36,051 bases of DNA from Hyphomicrobiales bacterium (GTDB taxonomy: Bacteria; Pseudomonadota; Alphaproteobacteria; Rhizobiales; Beijerinckiaceae): contig JANYIH010000287.1 in NCBI GenBank assembly GCA_025358745.1, positions 1 to 36,051 of the forward strand, written 5' to 3'. The translations under genes were made by a program, and so were the position numbers. Positions 25,541 through 33,074 of the stretch are shown in pieces. The notes below the pieces were generated by a model. That model was not told the DNA's origin and searched no databases. It worked only from the letters and a program-made list of their open reading frames with translations. Each line of letters starts with the position of its first letter. The stretch's first letter is position 1.

Positions 25541-26065
25541 ATGGTTGCGAAATCCGCCGACAAGACCCTGAAAGACGTGTTCGTTCACGCGCTGAAAGAC
25601 ATTTACTATGCCGAACACGCCATTCTGAAGGCGCTGCCGAAGGTGATCGAGCACGCCAAGCACGCCGAGCTGAAGAAGGGGCTGACCTCGCATTTGGAAG
25701 AGACGCAAGGGCACGTGTCTCGTCTGGAAGAGGTGTTCGCCGAACTCTCGCTGAAACCGGCTTCGGTGAGATGCGAAGCGATCGAAGGCATCCTGAAGGA
25801 AGGCGACGAAGTGATCGGCGAATTCGGCGCAAGCCCGGCCGGCGACGCCGCCATCATCTTCGCCTGCCAGGCTGTCGAGCATTACGAGATCAACCGCTAC
25901 GGCACGATGCTGGCCTGGGCGAAGGAATTGAAAATGAACTCCGTCGCCAAACTCTTGAAGTCGACGCTCGATGAAGAATACGGCGCCGACGACAAGCTGA
26001 CGAAGCTGGCCGAATCCGGCGAGAACCGCGAAGGCATCGTCCAGAAAGCCGCGAAGGCCGCCTGA
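25541..26065 (+). CDS. YciF-type ferritin-like protein (DUF892)
   Basis: A 174-residue four-helix protein of the DUF892/YciF family. It begins KTLKDVFVHALKDIYYAEHAILKALPKVIEHAK. Candidate iron ligands are Glu in YYAEHAI, Glu/His in HLEETQGHVSRLEEVF, Glu/His in CQAVEHYEINRYGTML and Glu in LDEEYGADDKL. Family members are induced by osmotic or oxidative stress, but their chemistry is poorly known. The ATG at 25541 has GGAGAGG upstream, better than an earlier ATG at 25505. Its stop abuts the convergent carA stop. Confidence 0.93.
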   Translation: MVAKSADKTLKDVFVHALKDIYYAEHAILKALPKVIEHAKHAELKKGLTSHLEETQGHVSRLEEVFAELSLKPASVRCEAIEGILKEGDEVIGEFGASPAGDAAIIFACQAVEHYEINRYGTMLAWAKELKMNSVAKLLKSTLDEEYGADDKLTKLAESGENREGIVQKAAKAA

Positions 26066-27268
26066 TCAGCGCTCCGATTTGGCCCGCTCCATCGCATCGA
26101 CGAAACGCGCGAACAGGTAGTGGCTGTCCCGAGGCCCCGGCGAGGCCTCGGGATGGTGCTGCACCGAGAACGCGGGCCGATCGTCGAGCGCTATGCCGCA
26201 ATTGGAATTGTCGAACAGCGACACATGCGTGACGCGCGCGTTCGGGGGCAACGTGTTTGGATCGATGGCGAAGCCGTGGTTCATCGACACGATCTCGACC
26301 TTGTCGGTGGTGAAGTCCTTCACCGGATGATTTGCGCCGTGGTGGCCCTGCGGCATCTTGATTGTCTTCGCGCCGATGGCGAGACCCAGCATCTGATGAC
26401 CGAGGCAGATGCCGAAAATCGGCGTCTTCGTCTCCAGCAACGCCTTGATGGTCGGCACGGCGTAGCGGCCGGTCTCGGCGGGATCGCCGGGGCCGTTGGA
26501 CAGAAACACTCCGTCCGGCTTCATCGCCAGAATCTCGTCCGCGCTCGCCGTCGCCGGCGCGACGATCACCTCGCAGCCCTGATCCGCCAGCAGCCGCAAA
26601 ATGTTGCGCTTGACGCCATAGTCGATCGCGACGACGCGATATTTTGCTTGCCCGCGCCGGCCGTAGCCGCCCTCCAGGCTCCACGAGGTTTCGTCCCAAT
26701 CGTAACGCTGCGTCGTGCCGACGTCGGGCACCAGGTCCATGCCGTCGATGCCGGGAAACGCCTTCGCCTTGGCGAGCAGGGCGGCGCGGTCGAATTCGCC
26801 GTCGGCATGATGCGCGATCACCGCATTGGGCATTCCCAACCGACGGATGCGGGCGGTCAAGGCGCGCGTATCGACGCCGCTGATCCCAATGATTGCGCGC
26901 GCCTTCAACCAAGCGTCCAACCGCCGGGTTGCGCGAAAGTTGGAGGCCTCGCCGACGTCGGCGCGCAGAATTACGCCCCGCGCGCCGGCGGAGGCGGCGA
27001 GATTGACGGTCTCGATGTCTTCCTCGTTGGTTCCCACCACGCCGATATGCGGGAAGGTGAAGGTGATGATCTGACCGGCATAGGAAGGGTCGGTGAGGAT
27101 TTCCTCATAGCCGGTCATGGCGGTGTTGAAACAGACTTCGCCGACCGCTTCGCCGGTCGCGCCGAGGCCGAAACCCTCGATCGCGAGCCCATCGGCCAGC
27201 ACAACGAGCGCGGTCGGTTTGCGCGGCGCCCATCCGGCGCCGGCTTGAGTGGATGTTGCGTTTGACAT
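26066..27268 (-). CDS. carA: Carbamoyl-phosphate synthase small subunit
   Basis: A 400-residue glutamine amidotransferase subunit that supplies ammonia to CarB for carbamoyl phosphate, the precursor of arginine and pyrimidines. The N-domain has VVLADGLAIEGFGLGATGEAVGEVCFNTAMTGYEE. The class I amidotransferase triad is Cys288 in FGICLGHQ, His372 and Glu374 in QHHPEASPGP. Length and motifs fit a complete enzyme. It is divergent from yqeY, a conserved pairing in alphaproteobacteria. carB is not in this window. Confidence 0.97.
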   Translation of the reverse strand: MSNATSTQAGAGWAPRKPTALVVLADGLAIEGFGLGATGEAVGEVCFNTAMTGYEEILTDPSYAGQIITFTFPHIGVVGTNEEDIETVNLAASAGARGVILRADVGEASNFRATRRLDAWLKARAIIGISGVDTRALTARIRRLGMPNAVIAHHADGEFDRAALLAKAKAFPGIDGMDLVPDVGTTQRYDWDETSWSLEGGYGRRGQAKYRVVAIDYGVKRNILRLLADQGCEVIVAPATASADEILAMKPDGVFLSNGPGDPAETGRYAVPTIKALLETKTPIFGICLGHQMLGLAIGAKTIKMPQGHHGANHPVKDFTTDKVEIVSMNHGFAIDPNTLPPNARVTHVSLFDNSNCGIALDDRPAFSVQHHPEASPGPRDSHYLFARFVDAMERAKSER

Positions 27269-27327
27269 GGCGCTGTGGTTAAGCGCCGCCCGCGCCGGGC
27301 GTCAAGCCGATACGGCGGGAGTCTGAT

Positions 27328-27795
27328 ATGGCCGAACCGATTTCCCTGCGCGATTCCATCGCCGCGCAGATGAAAGACGCCATGAAGGCGGGCGAGAAAA
27401 CCCGCGTGGGCGCGTTGCGGCTCATCATGTCCGCCTTGAAGGACCGCGAGATCGAAGCGCGCGGCGCCGGCAAGATCGTCAGCCGCGCCGACGAATTGGC
27501 GTTGCTGACCAAAATGGCCAAGACGCGCGCCGAATCGCTGACGATTTATAAGGACAACGGCCGCGAGGACCTCGCCGCGCAGGAAGCGGCCGAGATCGCC
27601 GTCATCAACGAATTCCTGCCGCAGCAAATGGACGATGCGGCGGTGACGCAAGCCGCCCGCGCCGCGATCGCGCAGACCGGCGCCGCGGGGATGCGCGACA
27701 TGGGCAAGGTCGTCGCCGCGCTGAAAGACAAATATCCCGGCCAGATGGATTTCGCCAAGGCCAGCGGCATCGTCAAGGGGCTGCTGTCGGCGTGA
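27328..27795 (+). CDS. GatB/YqeY domain protein
   Basis: A 155-residue YqeY protein. The pattern is LRDSIAAQMKDAMKAGEKTRVGALRLIMSALKDREIEARG at the start, then the second half LPQQMDDAAVTQAARAAIAQTG and MGKVVAALKDKYPGQMDFAKASGIVKGLL. The C-terminal half resembles the tRNA-binding tail of GatB, but no enzyme activity is established. GGAG precedes the ATG. It overlaps the next gene by 4 bases (GTGA), so the two are translationally coupled. Confidence 0.93.
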   Translation: MAEPISLRDSIAAQMKDAMKAGEKTRVGALRLIMSALKDREIEARGAGKIVSRADELALLTKMAKTRAESLTIYKDNGREDLAAQEAAEIAVINEFLPQQMDDAAVTQAARAAIAQTGAAGMRDMGKVVAALKDKYPGQMDFAKASGIVKGLLSA

Positions 27796-28373
27796 GCGCG
27801 GCGTCCCTCAAGCGCGGCGTTTGCGTCTATTGCGGATCGAGCCTCGGCGCGGACCCTGCTTTCGCCGCCGCCGCCGACCAGCTCGGGGCGGCGATTGCGG
27901 GCATGGGCGCGCGGCTTGTGTTCGGCGGCGGCGAACGCGGCCTGATGGGACGCGTCGCACATGCCGCGATGGCGGCCGGCGGCGAGGTGGTCGGGATTAT
28001 CCCCAGGTTTCTCTACGAGCGCGAGGAGGCGACGCGCGCCTGGAGCGAGCTGATCGTGGTCGAAAACATGCACCAGCGCAAGCAGATCATGTTCGAGCGC
28101 GCTGACGCTTTCGTGGCGCTGCCGGGCGGCGTCGGCACGCTGGAGGAGCTGGTCGAGCAACTGACCTGGGTGCAGCTAGAACGCCATCGCAAACCCGTGC
28201 TGATCGCCGATGTCGCGGGCTTTTGGCGCCCGCTGCTGGCGCTGATGGCGCATATGCGGATGTCCGAGTTCATCCGCCCCGAATTCGACGCGCATTATCT
28301 GGTCGCCGAGAAGGTCGCCGACGTGCCCGACATGCTGCAACGCGCCTGGACGATGGCGGCGGCAAACCCCTGA
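27792..28373 (+). CDS. LOG-family nucleotide 5'-monophosphate phosphoribohydrolase
   Basis: A 193-residue LOG family protein (TIGR00730, Lonely-Guy type). It has the starting CVYCGSSLGADPAF motif, LVFGGGERGLMGRVA, then MHQRKQIMFERADAFVALPGGVGTLEELVEQLTW, with the family's PGGxGTxxE signature intact. Relatives cut the base from nucleotide monophosphates (for cytokinin release in plants and some bacteria) or act in general nucleotide salvage. The GTG start at 27792 overlaps the yqeY stop. Its substrate is not predictable from sequence. Confidence 0.92.
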   Translation: MSAASLKRGVCVYCGSSLGADPAFAAAADQLGAAIAGMGARLVFGGGERGLMGRVAHAAMAAGGEVVGIIPRFLYEREEATRAWSELIVVENMHQRKQIMFERADAFVALPGGVGTLEELVEQLTWVQLERHRKPVLIADVAGFWRPLLALMAHMRMSEFIRPEFDAHYLVAEKVADVPDMLQRAWTMAAANP

Positions 28374-28459
28374 TCGGGCTTTTCCTCGCAACGATTTTGC
28401 TTAATGTAGCAGCGCCCGGCGAGGCCAGAATCGGGCCAACGGAACAAGGGGTGAAGGTG

Positions 28460-28918
28460 ATGCGATTCGCAGGATTCGTGGCGGCGGCGTTCGCGACCGC
28501 CCTGATGACGGCGGCAGCGCTCGCCCAATCCGCGCCCGCCGATCCGCTCGCCCCGGGCGCGGCGGCGGAAGCGGCCAAGGACGAGGCCGCCAAGCCCACG
28601 GCGGAAAAGCCCGCCTCCGCGCCTGAAAAACATCGCCAAGAGCGCGCCAAGCCCCGACATCGCGAGGCCGGCGCCGTCGCCGTCACCGTGCACAACGATC
28701 GTTCGGTCGGTATGATCGAATTGCGCGTCGGGCCGACCGGCGAAGGCAATCTAAAAAAGGTGGTCGGCCCGCTCGCATTCGGCCGCAAGACGGTCATTCA
28801 CGTGCAAAAGACGAAAGACTGCCTGTTCGACATTCACGCCCAGTTCGCCGACGAGGCCGACACGGATCAGACCAGCGTCGATCTGTGCAAAGACAAGGCG
28901 ATCAACCTGACGGATTGA
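28460..28918 (+). CDS. Small periplasmic protein of unknown function
   Basis: A 152-residue protein with a signal peptide (MRFAGFVAAAFATALMTAAALA). An Ala/Glu/Lys-rich linker (about 23-70) follows. A compact beta-rich domain follows (about 72-152): VAVTVHNDRSVGMIELRVGP, LKKVVGPLAFGRKTVIHV and CLFDIHAQFADEADTDQTSVDLC. The two Cys residues (in DCLF and DLCKDK) probably form a disulfide. Domains with this N-D-R...C-x-F-D-I pattern are widespread in Hyphomicrobiales, but I know no function. ATG 28460 was chosen for its signal peptide and AAGGGG upstream; GTG 28451 is possible. Confidence 0.75.
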   Translation: MRFAGFVAAAFATALMTAAALAQSAPADPLAPGAAAEAAKDEAAKPTAEKPASAPEKHRQERAKPRHREAGAVAVTVHNDRSVGMIELRVGPTGEGNLKKVVGPLAFGRKTVIHVQKTKDCLFDIHAQFADEADTDQTSVDLCKDKAINLTD

Positions 28919-28925
28919 TCGCACG

Positions 28926-28951
28926 GAAAAAGGGGAGCCCGGCGGGCTCCC
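28926..28951 (-). terminator. Intrinsic terminator of sodB
   Basis: On the minus strand an 8-bp stem, GGGAGCCC and GGGCTCCC with a GCC loop, is followed by CTTTTTCC. It lies just downstream of sodB, between the convergent 28460-28918 gene and sodB. On the plus strand the hairpin lacks a T-tract, so termination there is weaker. Confidence 0.8.
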
Positions 28952-28957
28952 TCACGC

Positions 28958-28999
28958 TTACTTCGCCGCGGCGGCCGTTTACTTCGTCGCGGCGGCGTG
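28958..28999. repeat. Imperfect 21-base tandem duplication at the sodB 3' end
   Basis: Two adjacent 21-base units (28958-28978 and 28979-28999) match at 17 positions, the first 18 with one mismatch. On the minus strand each ends with the same AAG TAA. The second copy is downstream of the true stop and in frame with it, encoding TAAAK and a stop, a near-copy of the C-terminal AAATK of SodB. Confidence 0.75.
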
Positions 29000-29578
29000 A
29001 AGCTCGGCGACATATTCCCAGTTGACGAGGTGTTCGACGAACGCCTTGAGATAATCGGGACGGCGGTTACGGTAGTCGATGTAATAGGAATGTTCCCACA
29101 CGTCGACGCCGAGGATCGGCGTGCCGCCGTGCACCAGCGGGCTCTCGCCATTGGCCGTCTTGGTCGCGACGACCTTGCCGTTGACGACGGCGAGCCAGCC
29201 CCAACCCGAGCCGAACTGGCCCGTCCCGGCGGCGACGAGATCCTCTTTCGCCTTTTCGACCGAGCCGAAGCCGTCGATCAGCGCTTTCTCAAGGGCGCCG
29301 GGGATCTTGCCGCCGCCATTGGGCTTCATCCATTTCCAGAAATGCATATGGTTGTAGTGCTGGCCGGCGTTGTTGAACAAGGGCTGGTTCTTGCCAAACG
29401 CTCCCTTGACGATCTCCTCCAGCGGCTTGCCCTCGAACTCCGTGCCCTTCAACAGGTTGTTGCCGTTGGTGACATAAGCCTGATGATGCTTGTCGTGATG
29501 ATATTCGAGCGTTTCTTTCGACATATAGGGTCCGAGCGCATCATGCGCATAGGGCAGATCGGGCAAGGTGAAAGACAT
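28979..29578 (-). CDS. sodB: Superoxide dismutase, Fe type
   Basis: A 199-residue Fe/Mn superoxide dismutase. The metal ligands are His27 (EYHHDKHH), His77 (QHYNHMHFW), Asp159 and His163 (DVWEHSYYIDY). Gln73, four residues before ligand His77, and a TANG rather than TANQ segment near 141-144 point to the iron form rather than the manganese form. It converts superoxide into oxygen and peroxide in the cytoplasm. AAGGAG lies 8 bases before the ATG. The 3' end carries a 21-base duplication and an intrinsic terminator. Confidence 0.96.
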   Translation of the reverse strand: MSFTLPDLPYAHDALGPYMSKETLEYHHDKHHQAYVTNGNNLLKGTEFEGKPLEEIVKGAFGKNQPLFNNAGQHYNHMHFWKWMKPNGGGKIPGALEKALIDGFGSVEKAKEDLVAAGTGQFGSGWGWLAVVNGKVVATKTANGESPLVHGGTPILGVDVWEHSYYIDYRNRRPDYLKAFVEHLVNWEYVAELHAAATK

Positions 29579-29735
29579 CGCAGAAACTCCTTGTACGGCG
29601 CGACCGCGGGAAAACGCGCTCAGCGCGGCGGACAGGGGTTAACTAATCGCCAGCCGTCCGCCCCGCAACCCTAACCGCGCCCTACCCCTCGGGAAAACCC
29701 CATGCTTTTGACACATTGTCGAGAACGTTAGCGCC

Positions 29736-30236
29736 ATGGCGATTCTAACCCTGCTTCTGGGCGTGATCCTGCTGGCCCTGGGCTTTGGCGGGTTGTTGCT
29801 GAGCGTCAACCTGATCCCGACCGAAATGGGGATGCTTTACGCCGTCTGCGGAGTCGTGTTTCTCGGCGCCGCCGGCGTGGTGTTTGCGATTGCGGCGCTG
29901 ATCGCCAAGCTCGACCGCATCGTCGCGCCGCAGCCCAAGCCCAAACCGCCGTCGCAACCTGCCCCGCCGTTCGTCGAACCGTCGCCCTCGGCCGCCGTCC
30001 CGGAGGACGAGGTCAACGTCAATCGCAGCGGCCACCTGCCGAGCCTGCGCGCCATCGAGGCGGCGATCGCTGCGCCCCAAGGCGCGCCCAAAGTCGTCGG
30101 CCATTACAAAGCCGGCGGCGCCAAATACATGATCTTCTCGGACGGCGCGATCGAGGCCGAGACGGATCAGGGGGCGTTCCGCTTCGGCTCGATGGCGGAG
30201 TTTAAGGCCTATATCGCCGGCCGTCCGCAGACCTGA
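29736..30236 (+). CDS. Small two-helix membrane protein of unknown function
   Basis: A 166-residue protein. Two membrane helices (about 3-25 and 34-58) are followed by a Pro-rich linker (about 64-90). The small C-terminal domain reads KVVGHYKAGGAKYMIFSDGAIEAETDQGAFRFGSMAEFKAYI. This last part, with its GxYxxGGxxYxMFSDGxIEAET pattern, recurs in Hyphomicrobiales proteins without known function. It probably faces the cytoplasm. The stop is 4 bases from the convergent sugar kinase stop. Confidence 0.8.
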   Translation: MAILTLLLGVILLALGFGGLLLSVNLIPTEMGMLYAVCGVVFLGAAGVVFAIAALIAKLDRIVAPQPKPKPPSQPAPPFVEPSPSAAVPEDEVNVNRSGHLPSLRAIEAAIAAPQGAPKVVGHYKAGGAKYMIFSDGAIEAETDQGAFRFGSMAEFKAYIAGRPQT

Positions 30237-30240
30237 GGCG

Positions 30241-31239
30241 TCACACCGCCAGGCCCGCTTTCCCCGCCAGTTCGCGCAACGAGGTCTGCGGCCGTGCGCC
30301 GAGGTGTTGGATCACCTCGGCCGCCGCCAGCGCCGCCAAATCAGCGCAATGGGCCGGCGTCGCGCCGCGCGCCAGGCCGGCGAGATAGCCGGCCGCGAAC
30401 AGATCGCCCGCGCCGGTGGTGTCGACCAGCTTGGCGATGGGATGCGCCGGCGCCTCGATGCGCGTCTCGCCCTGCACGATCACGCAGCCTTTCTCCGAGC
30501 GGGTGACGACCGCGCAGACCCCTTCGGCCGCGAAAGCGTCGAGCGCCTCGTGCAGATGCGTGGTTTCATAAAGCGACAGCGCCTCGTCGGTGTTGGCGAA
30601 CACCGTATCGACCACGCCGGTGCGCATCAGATCGATGAACTCGCCGCGGAAGCGGTCGACGCAGAAGGCGTCCGACAGCGTCAGGGAGACGCTGGCGCCT
30701 GCGGCGTGGGCGATGCGTCCGGCCTTGCGGAACGCGTCCTTGGCCGCCGGCCGGTCCCACATATAGCCTTCGAGATAGACGAAGCGGGCCGAGCGCACGA
30801 GCGCCTCGTCGACGTCGTCGGGCGAGAGATAGGTGCTGGCGCCGAGGAAGGTGTTCATCGTGCGCTCGCCGTCCGGCGTCACATAAACGAAGCAGCGCCC
30901 CGTCGCCGGGCCATGGGCTGCGAGCGCCGTTGTGTAGCCGACGCCGACGGCGCGCAGATCGCGGCCGAACGTCTCGCCCAGTTCGTCCTGTTTCACCTTG
31001 CCGATATAGGCCGCCTTCACGCCGAACGAAGCGACGCCGACGATGGTGTTGGCGGCCGAGCCGCCCGAGACGATCCGCGGATTCTGGCGCGCCGCGTAAA
31101 GCGCCTCGGCGCGATCCTCGTCGATCAACGTCATCGCGCCCTTCGCCATCTCCTGGGCGGAGAGATAGGCGTCGTCGGTCTGAGCGATGATGTCGATCAG
31201 AGAATTGCCGAGGCCAAGCACATCGAGCGCAGCAGACAT
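30241..31239 (-). CDS. PfkB-family kinase, adenosine-kinase-like
   Basis: A 332-residue ribokinase/PfkB-family kinase of the adenosine kinase type. The N-terminus has DVLGLGNSLIDIIA. The first PfkB signature is around VSGGSAANTIVGVASFG. The anion hole and catalytic base are in DTTGAGDLFAAGYLAGLARG (about 272-291). FLGASTYLSPDDVDE and VFANTDEALSLY are typical of the adenosine kinase/fructokinase-like group in alphaproteobacteria. The probable reaction is adenosine plus ATP to AMP. ATG 31239 has GGGAAGG upstream; an earlier in-frame start at 31257 adds only unconserved residues. Confidence 0.85.
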   Translation of the reverse strand: MSAALDVLGLGNSLIDIIAQTDDAYLSAQEMAKGAMTLIDEDRAEALYAARQNPRIVSGGSAANTIVGVASFGVKAAYIGKVKQDELGETFGRDLRAVGVGYTTALAAHGPATGRCFVYVTPDGERTMNTFLGASTYLSPDDVDEALVRSARFVYLEGYMWDRPAAKDAFRKAGRIAHAAGASVSLTLSDAFCVDRFRGEFIDLMRTGVVDTVFANTDEALSLYETTHLHEALDAFAAEGVCAVVTRSEKGCVIVQGETRIEAPAHPIAKLVDTTGAGDLFAAGYLAGLARGATPAHCADLAALAAAEVIQHLGARPQTSLRELAGKAGLAV

Positions 31240-31346
31240 GTAAAGACGCCTTCCCAAGCTTAGGATCGGCGCGGTGTTTGGCCCAGCCGCGCCGCCCCGT
31301 CAACTTCAGCACTCTGGGCAAGCCGGCGCCTCCCTATATAAAGTCC

Positions 31347-32411
31347 ATGAACCCACCCTCGCGGAGCCCTTCATTGGCCGTTCAACTCGACTTTCGTTTC
31401 CCCACCCCTCCCGCTCCTGGAGAAACCCTCGAAGTCGCCGAGGGCGTGCTTTGGTTGCGTCTGCCGCTGCCGTTCCGGCTCGATCACGTCAATGTCTATC
31501 TGATCGAGGACGGCGCCGGCTTCGCGCTGCTCGACACCGGCATCGACGACGAAACGACGCGCCAGATCTGGGACGGCCTCATCGCCGGCGCGCTGAAAGG
31601 TCGCCCGCTCACCCGCATCCTGTCGAGCCATTGCCATCCCGACCATATCGGCCTGGCCGGCTGGCTGTGCGATCGGCTGGGACTCGAGCTTCACGCCACT
31701 CAGACCGAATATCTGGATGCGCTCAATATCCGCTTGGACGCCGGCGCGCTCAACTCCGAGCCCTATCGCAGCTTCTACCTGAACCACGGGCTCGACGAGG
31801 CGCGGATCGAAATTCTGCTCAACCGCGGCCTGCATTATCTACGCATGGTCAGCCATCTTCCGCGCACCTTCAACCGGATGATGGCTGAGGAAACGCTGGA
31901 GATCGGCGGCCGGACCTTCGAGGTTCTTACAGGCGGCGGCCATTCCGCGGAACAGGCGATGCTCTATTGCCGCGAGGGCGGCTTCATCCTGTGCGCCGAT
32001 CAGGCGATGGCGAAAATCTCGCCCAACATCAGCGTCGAGGCGATCGATCCGAACGGCGACCCGCTCGGCGCCTATCTGCGCTCGCTGCGCCAGCTCAAAC
32101 AAGAGCTGCCGCCCGAAACGCTGGCTTTGCCGGGCCACAACCTCCCCTTCGTCGGGTTGGGCGTGCGCATCGACGAGTTGATCGCGCATCACCAGGCGCG
32201 GTGCGAGGCCATTCTCAAGGCGCTTCAGGTTGGTCCCTCCAGCGCGCTCGATCTGGTCCCTGTTGTGTTTGGTCGCTCGATTGACGACCCGCATCAGATG
32301 TCCTTCGCCTTTGGCGAGACGCTGGCCCACGTCAACTATCTGGCCCGGCGCAAAGAGCTGGCGATTCGCGCCGGCAAGGACGGCGCCTGGACCATCTCCC
32401 AACCTGTTTGA
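31347..32411 (+). CDS. MBL-fold metallo-hydrolase
   Basis: A 354-residue metallo-beta-lactamase-fold protein. The zinc motif is HCHPDH at 95-100, a variant of HxHxDH. GGGHSAEQAM supplies a further His, ILCADQAMAKISPNIS the bridging Asp, and LALPGHNLPF the last His. An N-terminal strand pair (LEVAEGVLWLRLPLPFRLDHVNVYLIED) is typical. The C-terminal 90 residues form a winged-helix-like extension seen in LACTB2/glyoxalase-II-like hydrolases. The substrate is unknown. The ATG at 31347 follows TATATAA by a few bases, so the transcript may have a short or absent leader; other starts are possible. Confidence 0.87.
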   Translation: MNPPSRSPSLAVQLDFRFPTPPAPGETLEVAEGVLWLRLPLPFRLDHVNVYLIEDGAGFALLDTGIDDETTRQIWDGLIAGALKGRPLTRILSSHCHPDHIGLAGWLCDRLGLELHATQTEYLDALNIRLDAGALNSEPYRSFYLNHGLDEARIEILLNRGLHYLRMVSHLPRTFNRMMAEETLEIGGRTFEVLTGGGHSAEQAMLYCREGGFILCADQAMAKISPNISVEAIDPNGDPLGAYLRSLRQLKQELPPETLALPGHNLPFVGLGVRIDELIAHHQARCEAILKALQVGPSSALDLVPVVFGRSIDDPHQMSFAFGETLAHVNYLARRKELAIRAGKDGAWTISQPV

Positions 32412-32569
32412 GCCGACTTGGCGTCAAAAACGGGAAATCGGGCCGGTTTGTTTCTTGTTTGTTTCACAAACAACGCTGTTTGTCATACAAAGGCTTGTCA
32501 AGCTGAAACTTTTATGTTCAACGAATCAGGCGGGCCTGACTGCTGGTCCGTTTCTCATATGGAGACAAC
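32412..32569. promoter_or_regulatory. AT-rich upstream region of the H1-like gene with a small inverted repeat
   Basis: This 158-base gap is AT-rich for the window. It contains TTGTTT-CAC-AAACAA (32459-32473), a perfect 6-bp dyad, and two nearby copies of TTGTCA (32479 and 32494 region) upstream of a TTTTATGTT stretch. GGAGA at 32561-32565 is the ribosome-binding site. A promoter for the H1-like gene is expected here, but no spacing fits a consensus well enough to assign it. Confidence 0.4.
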
Positions 32570-32899
32570 GTGGCCAAAGCTCCCAAATCCGCCTCGTCGC
32601 GACGCCCCTGGGCGCCCGAAGACGTCAAGATGCTGAAGTCGATGGCGCGCAAGGAGCCGGCTTCGGCGATCGCCAAGTCGCTCAAGCGCACCGAAGGCGC
32701 AACCCGTCAGAAGGCGACCGCGCTCGGCGTTTCGCTCAACACCACGCGCGGCCGCGCGGCGTCAAAGGCCAAACCCGCGAAGGCGGCCGCCAAGGCGGCG
32801 CCGAAGAAGGCGGCGGCCAAGAAGGCGGCTGTGAAGAAGGCGGTTGTGAAGAAGGCGGCGCCAAAAAAGGCCGCTAAAAAGGCCGCCAAGAAGGGCTGA
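32570..32899 (+). CDS. SANT/Myb-like protein with histone H1-like Lys/Ala tail
   Basis: A 109-residue basic protein. The N-terminal half (about 10-55), RRPWAPEDVKMLKSMARKEPASAIAKSLKRTEGATRQKATALGVSL, resembles a short SANT/Myb-like helix-turn-helix that recurs in Hyphomicrobiales. The second half (about 64-109) is a Lys/Ala/Pro repeat of KAAAK and PKKAAK units, like histone H1 tails and bacterial H1-like proteins. Such proteins bind DNA non-specifically and can compact it. The start is GTG 32570 with GGAGA upstream. It stands alone, followed by a large palindrome. Confidence 0.85.
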   Translation: MAKAPKSASSRRPWAPEDVKMLKSMARKEPASAIAKSLKRTEGATRQKATALGVSLNTTRGRAASKAKPAKAAAKAAPKKAAAKKAAVKKAVVKKAAPKKAAKKAAKKG

Positions 32900-32935
32900 T
32901 TTGGGCTAGAGCGGTTGCCGATCAAGTTGAACCAT

Positions 32936-33042
32936 CGTCATTGCGAGCGAAGCGAAGCAATCCACGTTTCCGCCGAGCCAAGCCGTTCCAATTGGCACAC
33001 GATCTCGGCGAGATGGATTGCTTCGCTTCGCCCGCAATGACG
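32936..33042. repeat. Large inverted repeat (29-base arms)
   Basis: Left arm 32936-32964 (CGTCATTGCGAGCGAAGCGA and onward to CAATCCA) and right arm 33014-33042 are reverse complements over 29 bases with one mismatch (A/G). They are separated by 49 bases. The ATTGCGAGCGAAGCGAAGCAATCC type is a dispersed palindromic repeat common in Hyphomicrobiales and other alphaproteobacteria, often between convergent genes, as here (H1-like and HIT). A short stretch before it (GCTAGAGCGGTTGCCGATCA, 32905-32924) also looks like a dispersed-repeat fragment. It could act as a bidirectional terminator. Confidence 0.88.
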
Positions 33043-33074
33043 GGAATGCCGATTCTATCTGTTCGGTAGCCGCC

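Noticed and set aside
27287-27301. GC-rich hairpin CGCCCG-CGC-CGGGCG between carA and yqeY.
   Set aside because: Only a 6-bp stem; such hairpins are expected by chance in DNA this GC-rich, and no leader-peptide or riboswitch structure is visible.
29708-29735. TTGACA before the small membrane protein gene.
   Set aside because: The bases 17 to 18 downstream are GCGCCA, not a -10 box, and they run into the start codon.
32418-32636. Small plus-strand open frame before the H1-like gene.
   Set aside because: It has no ribosome-binding site and overlaps the well-supported GTG start of the H1-like gene.
32700-32899. Possible CRISPR or satellite array from the repetitive AAGAAGGCGGC pattern.
   Set aside because: It is the coding repeat of the Lys/Ala tail, with no spacers or constant repeat length.
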